Part shown: in pieces, positions 43,052 to 53,232 of the stretch
How the letters are laid out: every line of letters starts with the position of its first letter
How positions within the stretch are numbered: position 1 is the stretch's first letter
Assembly (NCBI GenBank): GCA_009829735.1
Contig: CM020620.1
Coordinates: forward strand, 26,630,951 to 26,694,950
DNA: 64,000 bases
Origin: Pyropia yezoensis
Taxonomy: Eukaryota; Rhodophyta; Bangiophyceae; Bangiales; Bangiaceae
Reading direction: 5' to 3'
Translations under genes and position numbers: made by a program
The notes under the pieces: generated by a model
What the model saw: only the letters and a program-made list of their open reading frames with translations
The model's database searches: none
What the model was told of the DNA's origin: nothing

Positions 43052-45432
43052 GCGATGCTGCTGCCGACGGGGGCCTGGGCTGTTGTGGCGGGCTGGGGCT
43101 CCTGGCAGGGGGGGTCTCCCTGCCACTCTCGCGGCGCGTAAGTGTGGTGACCGCCACTAGCAGCGGGGATGGGCGCCTTCGGGGGAATGGGGGGTCGGCG
43201 CACAATGGCGCTCCGCCTGCCGGCGGCGGCGTCGCTGGCGGTGAAGGCAACGGTGGCAGAGGCGGCGACGGCGTGCCGGCTCCTCCCCCTGCCGGCCGTG
43301 CGGCGCAGCGGGTGGGGGAGTGGGTTGCTGGCCTTTCCCTCCCCCCCCGTGACCGACGACGGTCGTGGCGGCAGCGGTCCCGGCGGCGGCGGCCGCCTCC
43401 CCCCCCACCCCCGCCCCCAACGCCGGCCGCGGCGGCCGCGGCGCGCACCCGCACTGCTACCACTGCCGTCGTAGTGGCGTCGGCGGCCACGTGGGCGGCC
43501 GCCCTGACGGGCATGACAGCCGCGTTGGTGCTGCTCTGCCGCGCCTACGCCGACGGCGTCGCGCACCCTGTGCTGGTGCGGGACGTGTTTATTGCGCCCG
43601 CCCTGCCGCTGCCGGTACTGACGCTGTGCTCCTCTGTGCTTGGCATACCCGCGTTTTCGAGGTACCCCACCGCCACCCACCCGGGTGACCCGCTGTTTAC
43701 GGTGCGGGCAGTGATTGGGCCGGGCGCGGGGCCCGACGAGACCGCCGTCTACCCCGAAAGCCTGGACGCCGTTGAGGAGCTGTCGCTGGGGCCAGCTGGC
43801 GCGCGCTGCGAGGAGGGCGGCAGCGGGGTGGACCTGATGGACTCCGCCGCGATGAACCGCTTCACCGGCGTGCCCAGCGGGGTGACGTCAGTCCGCCGTC
43901 GAGGCGGTCGCAACGAGACGACGGCGCCCCCGCGGGGGGACGGGCCTGTCCCCGGTGAGGTGCCTGGCCTGGAGCTGGGCGCCCTTCGCCCGCCCTCCGC
44001 CTCGGCGGGCCTCTGTGCCGCGTGCTTCCGGCTGGGCCGCTCCCCGCAGCTGGTGCTCAACGGTACCGCCGCCGCGGCGGGCGCCGACATGACCGTGCGA
44101 GTGGAAGTCGTGGCCTCCCAGGCGGTGGAGTCGTGCATCTTCCCCACCCAGGATATGCCCCTCACCAGAATAATGGTCTTCATGGAACTGATTTACGCGC
44201 ATTCTGAGGGGCTCGTCGCGGCCGGTGTGCTCAACTATAACGGCGCACCACGGTTTCCGCGGGATTCGGAAAGGGTGTACCACTGGTTGACACCGCCGAA
44301 GAACCCCATCCTAGATGAGCTGAAGCTTCTCGCTGGCTACGAAGGCTACCTCAGCTTCCTCTGCAACACCGTACTCTTTTCTGGCTACTTTTACCCGGCA
44401 GTACCGGGCATCGACATCCGCTACCGCCTCGACTGGCGGGGCGACCAGTATCCGTGTGAGTTTGACCTGGAAGAGGAGGCCTTGCTCCTGTCACCCGGTG
44501 CTATTAACGAGTCGGAACTGCCATTTCTACGGTGCAGATACCCCGTCTGGAGGGCCCTCGGCAGCGGGCCCCACTTCCAGCCCGAGTCGTCGCTGCGGGC
44601 GGGGCCGACGAAGGCGCTGTCGACCCGCTCCGACGCGGCAGTACTGGACCTGCTCGTCGGGCGGCAGCCCTCGCAGCTCGGCACCGCCCCCGACCCGTAC
44701 ATTGACGTAGACGGGTTTCAGCTGTGGCGCCAGGCGACCTTGTCCACTGTGTACGGGCACTTTGTGAGTGTCTACGCGCAGGACCAGGGGGATGTGGCGG
44801 CGGGGGGGGCGCAGGGGAGGCTCCGTCTCCCCAACCGGGAGGACCTGGTGCGGCGGGTGGAGGTGGGGCCGGCCATCGTGCGGCTGTCGTTGAAGCGGGT
44901 GGCGGGCTATGGCAACGGCACGCAGCTGGGGAGGGGCCCTCTCCGTGGGGGGGGGAGCGGGCGCCGCCGTCGCCCGCCCGTCGTCACGCCTGGTACCGAC
45001 GCTGCCGCCGACGACGAAGACGTGCAAGCGACTACCACGACGGAGACGGAAGCGGCAGAGGCGGCGGCTGCCGCGGCTGCGGCAGACGACGATGTCCCTC
45101 TCCTTCGTGGCGGTGCATACGTGGCGGAGCGGATGGACCGGTTGCTGTTGGAGCAGCCCAACGATATGGGCCGCGCCACCAACACGAGCTACGTAGGGTG
45201 GCTCCTCGAGTTTACCCTGGAATCGTACGTGGTCGAGTCGTACACGCGGCGGGTGGCGTGGGGCGCCAGCCTCTTCGTCGCCGACCTGTTCAACGTGATC
45301 GGCGTGTTCACGGGTATCAGCGCCTACACGCTCGTCGTGCTGCCAGGCACGCTGATACTTGCGCGGAGCGTGCGCGCGCGGCAGCGGGCGGCGAGGGCGG
45401 CGCGGGGGGTGGAGGGGGCGCCGCGCGGCTGA
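42033..45432 (+). CDS. Two-pass membrane protein with DEG/ENaC/ASIC-like topology
   Basis: The gene reads in one frame from ATG 42033 to the G runs at 42985-43006 and 43023-43052, then in another to the TGA at 45430; neither half has a start or end of its own, so I join them (about 1,100 aa). The N-terminal third is acidic, Ala-rich and probably cytosolic. TM1 is at about 43465-43545 (AVVVASAATWAAALTGMTAA). Right after it comes APALPLPVLTLCSSVLGIPAF, which resembles the FPAVTLCN motif after TM1 of acid-sensing/epithelial sodium channels. A 570-residue extracellular part with scattered Cys and N-glycosylation sites (NGT, NES, NTS) follows. TM2 is at about 45280-45360, with FNVIGVFTGISAYTLVV; GIS (45313-45321) fits the GxS selectivity filter. 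The C-terminal tail is short and Arg-rich. The channel identity is a hypothesis from motifs and topology. Confidence 0.55.
42985..43052. repeat. Paired 22- and 30-base G runs inside the gene
   Basis: G runs at 42985-43006 and 43023-43052 lie where the reading frame of the two-pass membrane protein changes. Confidence 0.85.
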
Positions 45433-45889
45433 CGGACCGAAGTCGGAGGAAGGATGCCGAAAGCGCACGGAGCTAGCTAGATACGATAGCACCACGTGCA
45501 AGGAGAGCTAAATACCAGAACTGAAAGACCACTAAAAAACTTACTGGATCAATTGGTGTTACACACCCTGCCTGTGCTGCTGAACACGTGTCACAGAGAG
45601 CGTGGGGGAGCGATGTATCGGCGGCGTCGCGGTCGCCGCCTCCGCCGACTCCGCCGTCTACCACACTGCTTCCGCCACCCATCGTCTTCGAGTCTGTCGC
45701 CCCGCAGAGCTGACTTCACTCGCCATTCCCTCCCCCCTACTCCTGATCACCGCCACCGCCATCTCCCACTCCCGCCACGGCCACCTGACCATTGTCACCT
45801 GTCCACAAACTTGGCCACACTTGTTCCCCCGCTTCTCCCCCCCCCCGGCCCCGCTCCGCCTCCCCTGTCCCTCTCTCTCTCCCACCACC
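45433..45889. promoter_or_regulatory. Spacer and leader of RPC5
   Basis: 45450-45600 is AT-rich (ACTAAAAAACTTACTGGATC) and should hold the 3' end of the membrane-protein gene. 45640-45889 is C/T-rich leader ending CTCTCTCTCTCCCACCACC before the ATG. The RPC5 frame is open upstream to 45602 but without domain content. Confidence 0.45.
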
Positions 45890-47608
45890 ATGGACGCCGA
45901 CGCCGCCGACGATGACCCCATTGTCGAGACGCACCCCGTGTACCTCTCGCTCCCCCCCCCTGGCTCGCGGTCGGTGCTGCTGCAGCATGTCCTCCGGGCA
46001 GCGGCGGTCCCGGTTGGCAGCGACCGCCCTGTCGTGGCACTGCGCTTCCGCCCCACCTCCACCACCTATGAGATGGACCTCCGCCGGCTCCCGTCACCCG
46101 TCACGTTGTCGACACGGGGGGCGGGCGGTGGGGACACCTCCCGCCGCTCGTTCGACCCAGACCGGCTGGCGTCGTTGGGGGGGGGGGTCCAGACGCTCTC
46201 CTCCTCCCTACCCCCAACGACGCGCGCCAACCACATGGCGGCGGTGTTCCTGCCGCCCCCGGCGTCGGCGGCGGCGGGGGAGGGGGGTGGTGGTGCGGGG
46301 GTGGTGGGAGGTTCTGCTGGTGCTGCTGCCGCGGGAGGGGGGACAAGAGGAGGAGCAGGCGCCGCCGCCGGTGGTGGGCGCCTCATCCTCACCCCCCTCC
46401 ACACCGTTGCACAGATGCGCCCATCGTTTGCCTATGTGGACGAGCGCATTGAGGGGGAGCGCTCCCGCGTCCTCTCTGCCCGCACCGAGTCGCGCCGTGG
46501 CGCCGGCGGCGGCATTGGCGACGTCAAGGCCGAGCCGGGCACCCCCGCTGCCGCCGCCGCGGCGGCGGCAGCGGCAGCCGCCGCGGATGGCGGGGAGGAC
46601 GCGGACCTCGTTGCGGTGGGGGTGAGCTTTAAAAAGCGTGAGACCGCCCGTGCCGCCGAGCGCCGCGCCGCCAGCCACACCACCCTCATGGCGGTGGTTG
46701 ACGCGGAAGCGTGGCGGGACGCCGCCTACTTTCCCGCCACCGCCCCGGCCGCCGTCGCGCGGCGGCGGGCGCTGTTTGCTCCTCCCCCTGGGGGGGGGGG
46801 GGGCTGCGGCACCGCCGCTGCCGCCGCCGTGGATGTCGACTCGGTGCCGTCGGTGGCGCTCGAGGAGCCCGCCGTGTGGGCGGGCCGCTTCCGCCTCACC
46901 GACGCGTCGGTGGGCCTCTCCCCCGCCGCCGCCGCGGCGGCCACCCCCGGAAGCACCGCCACTGCCGCCGCCGCCGCCGCCACCGCCGCCGCCGCGTCTG
47001 CCTCTGCCGCGGCGGCGGCGGTCTCCCCCGGGGCCCCCCCCTTGGCCCGCCGGGAGCTGCTGCGTCTGCCCCTCGGCGCGGCCATCCGCCACGTGGTTGC
47101 TCGCGCGCGGCTGGTGGAGCACGGCGCCCTCTCCCGCACGGTCCTAGGTGCGTCCCCGTCGGCGACGGCCGCCGCCGCGCTGGCTGACGCCGCCGGCGAT
47201 GCCGCCCTCCACCTCCGCGGCTGCTGGGTTGCCCGCGCCCGCACGGCGGGCCCGGGTGGCGCGCCCCTGTCATCTACCGCCGCCGCCGCGCGGGCGGTGG
47301 TGCTCGGCGCCTTTCTCTCCACCCGCACCGTCGCGGCGGCGGACGTGGCGGCTGCGGTGACCGCGGCTGCCGACGGGCTGGCGGTGGTGGACAGCGCCGC
47401 GATTGAGGGGTGGCTGGGAGAGGTGGCCGTGCAGGTGCGCCGGGTGGGCTGGGAGTTCAAGGTGCCCGACGGGACGGCATTTGCAGAGGGGCACCCGCGG
47501 CTCGCCGCGGCGCACCGGGCGGCGTGGGAGAAGCGCGTCGCATCGGCGAGGGGGGTTCTCCAGAAGAAGGCAGCGGCGGCGCGGGCGGCCGCGGGGGGCG
47601 CCCTCTGA
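45890..47608 (+). CDS. POLR3E: RNA polymerase III subunit RPC5 (POLR3E / yeast Rpc37)
   Basis: This 572-aa protein is the RPC5 partner of RPC4 in the TFIIF-like subcomplex of Pol III, which works in initiation, termination and reinitiation on tRNA and 5S genes. The N terminus DDDPIVETHPVYLSL matches the family opening 'DDPvv.eipVyL', and ALRFRPTSTTYEMDL is the beta strand of the RPC4-dimerising barrel. Around residues 245-285, VSFKKRETARAAERRAASH...AEAW.DAAYF matches the conserved 'V.FkR.Es.ra..rr..Sy..l....EeW..L.Y' block. C-terminal winged-helix-like parts follow (LLRLPLGAAIRHVVARARLV, AAIEGWLGEVAVQVRRVGWEF). The inserts are Ala- and Gly-rich, as usual here. The ATG at 45890 sits in a good context after a pyrimidine leader. 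No intron is seen. Confidence 0.85.
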   Translation: MDADAADDDPIVETHPVYLSLPPPGSRSVLLQHVLRAAAVPVGSDRPVVALRFRPTSTTYEMDLRRLPSPVTLSTRGAGGGDTSRRSFDPDRLASLGGGVQTLSSSLPPTTRANHMAAVFLPPPASAAAGEGGGGAGVVGGSAGAAAAGGGTRGGAGAAAGGGRLILTPLHTVAQMRPSFAYVDERIEGERSRVLSARTESRRGAGGGIGDVKAEPGTPAAAAAAAAAAAAADGGEDADLVAVGVSFKKRETARAAERRAASHTTLMAVVDAEAWRDAAYFPATAPAAVARRRALFAPPPGGGGGCGTAAAAAVDVDSVPSVALEEPAVWAGRFRLTDASVGLSPAAAAAATPGSTATAAAAAATAAAASASAAAAAVSPGAPPLARRELLRLPLGAAIRHVVARARLVEHGALSRTVLGASPSATAAAALADAAGDAALHLRGCWVARARTAGPGGAPLSSTAAAARAVVLGAFLSTRTVAAADVAAAVTAAADGLAVVDSAAIEGWLGEVAVQVRRVGWEFKVPDGTAFAEGHPRLAAAHRAAWEKRVASARGVLQKKAAAARAAAGGAL

Positions 47609-47990
47609 GGATGGCGGCGGCGGGGTTTCCGGTGATGAGGATGGCGGCCGGGGGGGGGGGCGTGTGTGGGTGGGGTGGAGGGGGGGAAAGACGCTCGAGC
47701 GCGGCACTGCAGCGGCCGCTTTTCGTCCCGCCACTACAGGGGGGGGGTGGCGACTGGGGCTGGACGCGCGCGGGGCGATGGCGGCGGCGGCGGCGTGTCC
47801 CGCTTTGGTTTTTTTTTGTTGTTGGGGGAGAGCAAGAAAGACTGGGGAGGAGGTGCCCCCACCCGCCCTGCAATTGCCCTGCTGCTACTCTTGAGGTTGC
47901 TCCACAAGAGGATGAGAGCGTACTGTACACCCGAGGAGCCCATTCACCCCACACCCATCCCCGCAGTCCGTCCCCTGGCCTTGCGGTCAT
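47609..47990. other. Convergent spacer
   Basis: This G-rich spacer lies between two 3' ends, with a T run at 47809-47818 and a CTACTCTTGAGG segment near 47883. No gene is seen. Confidence 0.5.
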
Positions 47991-50045
47991 TCATGCCCGC
48001 ATCCACGTACAATATACTTTTAGTGAGTCACCACAGCGGGGCCATTTTGCCCACACGCCCTCCCCCTCCCCCGCCTCCCAACGATGCCACAAACTGGGCC
48101 ACCAGGCCGCCGCGCTCGACCCGCAGCCATCGCCGCCCCACCCCCCCCCCAACCGCCCGACGTGCCGCCGCTCCCATCCGCCCCGCGCGGCGGGCCCCGC
48201 GCCGCGTCCCACCAGCACCACATCCGCCAGCCGCCGTGCGCGGCGGCGGGCGGTCACGGCCGCCACGAGCGCGGCGCGCGCCTCGGCCACCCCGCCCAGG
48301 CCCACCGTTGCCGCGTCGACAGCGTCGGCAAGGCCCACTCCCGCCGCGTTGGCTGCACTCTCCCCCACCGCCCCCCCCTCTCCGCCCCCGCCCCCGCCCC
48401 CGGCGGGGCGTCCCTCAACGGTCTCAAACCAGGCGAGCAGCGGTACAGCAAACGCCGACACGCCCGCCACCAGCTCCCCCACGGTGGCGGCCCACACAAT
48501 GCGCTTCCGCGCGGCCGCGATGGTGGCCCGAAGCGCCGCCCGGGCGGGGGGCGCCAGCGCCGGTGGCAGCGGAATGTCCTGCGCCTCGAGGTAGGTGTAG
48601 AGGACCGACTCGGCCAGGTCCAGTTCTGCCGACACCAGGTCGTAAAAAGTGTCCCACCAGGCGCGGAGGGTGGGCGACGCGGGGGTGGGCGCCCGTGGCG
48701 GGTGGCGGGCGGTCAGAGCGCGGAGCATGGTGTAGAGGTCCGCCAGCTCCAGCCGCACCGCATTGTGGCCCACCACCCACAGGTCGTCGGTCCAGCGGGT
48801 GGCTGGGTCGTACGGTTGAACTGTCAGGTCCGGGGGGGGCGGGTAGGGGGGAGCGCCCCCGCGGTTGTGCACAGACGGGCCCCGCGGTCGCTTGGGCACA
48901 TCCACCGACGCCCGGCGTGCCGACGCCGCGGCGGCCGCCGCGGCAGCGGCGGCGGCGGCAGCGCCCGACACAGAGATCCGGGTGGGCATGACCGACAGGG
49001 AGCGGGGGGAGTTGGCGGTCGCGGCGGCCGCAGCAAAAGCGGCGGCAGTCGCGGCAGAGGCGGCGGACATGCCGGCGGGGGGGGGGACCGCGGCGGCGGG
49101 GCCGCCGGGGGCGAGCCGGCGGCCCGTCGGGGCGGGCGGCGCCGACCGCCGCGGCGACCGCCGCCGCCGGTCGCCGCCGACGCCCCGCCTGTCCCCCCCG
49201 CCGCGCGCCACCACGGCGGTAGCGGGCGCGCCAGTCGGGGACGGTCGGCCGGTTGCTGCCGCCGTCGCACCCGGCAGTGGCAGCCCCCATCGCAATCCGG
49301 GCGACGTGGTGGAGCGGCGCATGTGGTCTGGGGCGAGCAGCCAGCCGCCGCCGTCGAGGCCACCACCACCACCATCATCCCCACGGCCACCCCTACCGTC
49401 CCCACCGCCACCACCGCCGCCACCGCCACCGCCACCGTGGTCCCTCAGGGGGCTCCCCACCCCCAACCCGTGCCGCGGGGTGGCCGCCCCCGACGACGCT
49501 GGTGACCCCGCTGACGGCATCGCCGGCGGCGGCAGCCGCCCCGGCGGCGGCAGCCACCCGTGGCCACCAGGGGCAGCCGGCAGGGAGGCCGGCCCGTCGG
49601 CGGCAGCCACACCATGCACCCCGCCATCCTCATCGTCTTCCCGCACCACCCGCGGCGGGGGGTGGAGCGTCGGCAGGGGCAGCCACCCTGCCGGGACGGG
49701 GGGGGACGAAGACATGGAAGACGGCGGTGGCGGCGGGAGCGTTGCGCCGGCGGCTGCGGGGGACACCCCTGCCCAGGCAGCCACCCCCGGTGCCGCCCCG
49801 CCCGCCCCACCCCCCGCCACCGCCGCCGGCCACCCAACACCCCCCACGCCCAGGGGGAGCAGCGGCGGTGGTGGTACACCCGCCGCTTCCGCCGCCTCTT
49901 CCGCGCGACGGGCCGCCACCGCCGCCGCCGACGTCATGCGGTTGGCGGTGGGGGCGGGGGGGGTGGGTGGCCGCGGGGGCGGGGCCCGCCGCAGCAGGGC
50001 GGTGAGCGACCGGAAGGACAGCGTGTCTTGGAACTTGGATTCCAT
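47991..50045 (-). CDS. Unrecognised protein with helical, hemerythrin-like C-terminal domain
   Basis: From ATG 50045 (MESKFQDTLSFRSLTALLRR) the frame runs 684 codons. Residues 20-410 are low-complexity (Pro, Gly, Ala, Ser). From about residue 430 a compact helical region appears: DDLWVVGHNAVRLELADLYT, then LRAWWDTFYDLVSAELDLAE and SVLYTYLEAQDIPLP, then two more helices (ATIAAARKRIVWAATVGELV, FAVPLLAWFETVEG). Spacing recalls a four-helix HHE/hemerythrin bundle, with a His in helix 1 and the WW..F..L...E...E..LY..LE pattern, but the His ligands of helices 2-4 are not where a metal-binding member needs them, so iron binding is doubtful. The last 90 codons are Trp/Gly/Arg-rich and probably not the true C terminus. 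The ATG is followed by normal coding and preceded by a pyrimidine tract. Confidence 0.5.
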   Translation of the reverse strand: MESKFQDTLSFRSLTALLRRAPPPRPPTPPAPTANRMTSAAAVAARRAEEAAEAAGVPPPPLLPLGVGGVGWPAAVAGGGAGGAAPGVAAWAGVSPAAAGATLPPPPPSSMSSSPPVPAGWLPLPTLHPPPRVVREDDEDGGVHGVAAADGPASLPAAPGGHGWLPPPGRLPPPAMPSAGSPASSGAATPRHGLGVGSPLRDHGGGGGGGGGGGGDGRGGRGDDGGGGGLDGGGWLLAPDHMRRSTTSPGLRWGLPLPGATAAATGRPSPTGAPATAVVARGGGDRRGVGGDRRRRSPRRSAPPAPTGRRLAPGGPAAAVPPPAGMSAASAATAAAFAAAAATANSPRSLSVMPTRISVSGAAAAAAAAAAAAASARRASVDVPKRPRGPSVHNRGGAPPYPPPPDLTVQPYDPATRWTDDLWVVGHNAVRLELADLYTMLRALTARHPPRAPTPASPTLRAWWDTFYDLVSAELDLAESVLYTYLEAQDIPLPPALAPPARAALRATIAAARKRIVWAATVGELVAGVSAFAVPLLAWFETVEGRPAGGGGGGGEGGAVGESAANAAGVGLADAVDAATVGLGGVAEARAALVAAVTARRRARRLADVVLVGRGAGPAARGGWERRHVGRLGGGWGGDGCGSSAAAWWPSLWHRWEAGEGEGVWAKWPRCGDSLKVYCTWMRA

Positions 50046-50597
50046 GGTGTGTGTGGCGACAAAGAGGGGGGAAGGGGGGGGGGGAGGGGGAAAGGCGAGG
50101 TAACTGGGAAGGTCAATGGGTTGGGGGGGGGTAAAGAGGGAGGTGATCGGGGACAGCGAACGGAGGACTAGCTGGTGGAAGGAGGGAGAGAGGAGGGGGT
50201 AGGGGGGGGGGGGTGCCGTCACTGCCACCAGCGATCGTCGCTGGCGCAATCGCTCAGGTTGCCGTCCTTGCCGACACCGCGTATGCCGGCGCAAGGGCAC
50301 GGCAAAAGGGCGACGGGGGGGTCGCAAGTTCGCGTGCACCCGCCCCCTCCCTCCCCTCTCCCCTCCCCCCCGTCTACCCCCCCCCCACAGGTGACAGCGG
50401 CGGCAGGGGGGGGGGGGACGGGGAGGAGGGGGGCGGCGGGAAGCGGGAGGCACGACGTGATACGGCTCGCCACGGGCACCACCTACCCAAAGAAAAAAAA
50501 AGATAGCAGGGAGGCAGGCACGCCAGCGGGCGGGCGGGCGGGCGAGGGGGCAAGAAGGCAGGCAAGCAGTCACTGCAGGCGGTGACGACCCGCCGGG

Positions 50598-50639
<42 letters not shown>

Positions 50640-52166
50640 CGCGGCAGTCGTGGCGGTGACGACGTCCGCGGTGCCGTGGCCAGCACGTCCGGGGGTGGGA
50701 CGGCCGGCGGCTGTCTCGGGGAGGGCGCACGATACCCGGCAGACGGGCAGGTGCGAACATCAGCGTGGGGGCGAAAAAACGGTGGGGGGGGGCGGTAGGG
50801 GGTGGGGGGGGGACGCAGCCGGGTGGGCTGGTCGGGTGGGAGGGGGTGGGTGTGGAAGGCAGCTCATCAGGCAGGTATGGACTGGGCGCGTCGCAGACGG
50901 CCACGGGGTGGCGACAGGGTCGGCGACGCAACCCCCACGTGGCCACCGCCGGTTTGGGGGACGTGGGTGGGGAGGGGGGGGAGAGGAGGGGGTGGGTGAT
51001 CGCGTGCCGCCTGGCCGGGGCGGTTGGGCGTGAGTCCCTGCGTGAGCGCACGGGGGGGCTGGCGCGGTGACGCGCGCTGTGGGGTGTCAAGTTGACGACG
51101 GCCAAGGCAGCGCGGCAGGGGCGGCCGCGGGCGGTTGCGGGCGGGCGGGAGGACCGCCGGCCCCGTGGCGGATCTTTCCGGCCGCCGGCCGCCGCCTGCT
51201 TCCCGCCAGCAGAGGCGGGGCGGTGCGGCGGGCCCGATGCGATGACGACCTCGGGGGACAGCAAAAACCGGCTCATCCCCTCTCCCTGGCCGCCACACCC
51301 CCCCCGCCCACTGCAGTGCCCCACTAGTGGGGCGATGAGGGGGGGGGGGGTGGCCGGCCCGTGTTCTGTTTTTTTTCTTCTTGGCGTGCCTTTCGTGCTT
51401 CTCTCTTTTTTTTGAAATCACGAAACAAGAACAACCACAACACCCCCCACAACGCCCATCGCAGGCGTAGAGTCATACCTACTGTACGTAAGAGGCGGGC
51501 AGCGCGCCGCGTCGCCATGCCACCCCCCATTCTCCCACCCGAGCGCCACCGCAAACAAACCTTTGTTTTTCCCGTCGGCCCGTCGGTTGTGGCCCTGTGG
51601 CGCGTGGCGGTTGGTGCTTTTGCTTCTTCTGGGCACAGTGGTGGTTGCAGAGGTGTTGAGCACGTGCTGCTCTGGCGCGCGACTCGCGCACTACGTGGGG
51701 TGCGGCCCACCTGATTGGGCGAAAGCCCTCGAGGTCACCGGGGCGGGAACTGCAAGGAAACAAGACAGCGGAGGGTCCAGAGGCGTCAGATCAAAGAGTG
51801 TCATGACAGAGATTTCACTGTCAGCATGCATTAAGGCGAGCACCCCCAAAGCTCAAGGCCGACGGAGACGTAAGTCCATTGTGAAGCGGTGGTGTTCGGT
51901 GGCGGTCGCGCGGGTTCCATTAAATTGCCAGGGCAGCACAAACGCGAATTTCCTTCTTTCTATGTGGCACGATCTATGTGGTTCGACTGGTATCGAGTCT
52001 AATGTAAGGAAGATGAAGCGGGAGCCACGGCCTTCGAACCGACCGGGCAATTGCACAGAAGGTGGCCGACGTCCGAGCGCACCTAAGCACGAGTGTATCC
52101 AAAGAGTCCCACTTGTCTTTTTCTCCCGACTCCCTCCTCGCTACTCGATGCGAGGGAGCGTACATA
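50046..52166. other. Spacer upstream of the helical protein
   Basis: 50046-51350 is GC-rich, with G/C runs and a GGC repeat at 50600-50640; it should contain the promoter of the minus-strand gene. 51360-52160 is AT-richer. A 64-codon minus-strand frame from ATG 51518 encodes an Arg-rich start, a short Trp/Leu-rich hydrophobic stretch and a Lys/Arg/Glu tail, like a small single-pass mitochondrial protein, but I cannot name it. A plus-strand frame at 51563-52183 is not convincing. Confidence 0.4.
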
Positions 52167-52168
52167 TA

Positions 52169-52287
52169 TTGTGCGTCCCGTAAAAAGTGGACGTGCATGG
52201 GTCGTGCAGTGTGGGTTTGATTGGTCCAGTGGCCGATATTTGACCTGATCATGACATGAGCACGTCCACTTTTTACGGGACGCACTA
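52169..52287. mobile_element. Stowaway/mariner-like MITE
   Basis: Perfect 26-base inverted repeats lie at 52171-52196 and 52260-52285, only 63 bases apart, each containing GTCCCGTAAAAAGTGG on its outer-to-inner strand. The next outer bases match with one mismatch, and the dinucleotide TA flanks both sides (52167-52168, 52288-52289), as expected for a Tc1/mariner target-site duplication. The arms resemble the CCGTCCCATAAAAAGTG wording of Stowaway MITEs. There is no coding capacity, so it would depend on a transposase elsewhere. Confidence 0.7.
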
Positions 52288-52289
52288 TA

Positions 52290-52850
52290 GGCGCGGAGCC
52301 GCTCGCCACACGCACGCACACGGCACTCCAGACCCCACACGGACAGCAAGACACACAACACAAAACAAGCACACAACGCAGCGCGAGGATTCAGCGTCAC
52401 TCACCAGCGCGCCGGCGTGTGCCAGCGGGGCTGATGAAATGTGATGGAGCCGCGCGATTCGCCCATCACGTTCCATCACCTCACAACGATGGAGCGCCGT
52501 CACGAAATGGCCAGTATGGAGCCCACGTGGCATTGCTGTTAGCAACAATCACAACATCCGGAACCGTCTGGAACCGCGCCGCCGCATCGGATGACATTGG
52601 TGACGTCAGCCCCGTCAGGCACGGATTCACACTCCCACCTTTTCCTTATCCGAGCGCTGCGCTTCCGCTACTCTCGGCTTCCGGATGATCCATTGCTCCA
52701 CCCGTTTCCGGTCCACCGAGGTCCGCAGCATTGCGTCCAGACTCTAGCAGACGCCCGGCTTGGTCAGTCCGTCCGCAAGGTTGTTCGCCGACTTAACCAG
52801 GCCGACGTTGCAAATCTCGTTGCAGTTGTAGGCCCCCCGGGCAGCAGCGA
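52290..52850. other. Spacer between MITE and LTR relic
   Basis: Moderate-GC sequence without a recognisable frame or RNA. CA-rich stretches occur at 52310-52380. Confidence 0.4.
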
Positions 52851-53212
52851 TGTGTAGCAATATGGATGACCGTATTGTGGCCCTTATAGGGGGACTACTT
52901 CTAACCTTTAACTTTCAATTTGGGAGTCCGTATTGGTCACGGTATCTATACGTTACGTATGACCAGAGGGACTTACATCTTGGGGTGGAGGGTAGTTAGT
53001 GGTGTCTCCGCGTGTTTATAGCGAGGGGGCCGGCGGCGATTCCACCGCCGGCCATGGTAGAACAACAAACCCCCCCCATTTGGGCTCCCATCTTGGTCCC
53101 GTGGCTTGCGCTCCAAGGACAGCAACCTTGGCCTCCCGGTGACGTTGGTGCCGATCCCCCTTGGTGAGTGTTCCCTGAGAGTGGACGTGCGACGGATCCC
53201 TATTGTGCTACA
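52851..53212 (+). repeat. LTR of truncated element (362 bp)
   Basis: The LTR begins TGTGTAGCAATAT and ends GTGCTACA, right before TTGGTGGAGCAGCAGGGGAC. The boundaries were set by comparison with the second element. The internal hairpin GGCCGGCGGCGATTCC/ACCGCCGGCC near 53028-53054 is also visible. No second LTR copy is found downstream in the window. Confidence 0.65.
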
Positions 53213-53213
53213 T

Positions 53214-53232
53214 TGGTGGAGCAGCAGGGGAC
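53214..53232 (+). other. Primer-binding site
   Basis: TGGTGGAGCAGCAGGGGAC starts with the TGG expected opposite a tRNA 3' CCA and is repeated at 58209-58227 in the second element. The matching tRNA would end CTGCTCCACCA. It is not the initiator-Met PBS common in Ty3/gypsy. Confidence 0.65.

Noticed and set aside
51563-52183. 206-codon frame with a signal-peptide-like start
   Set aside because: It runs into the MITE arm, has no recognisable domain, and its hydrophobic start is probably chance.
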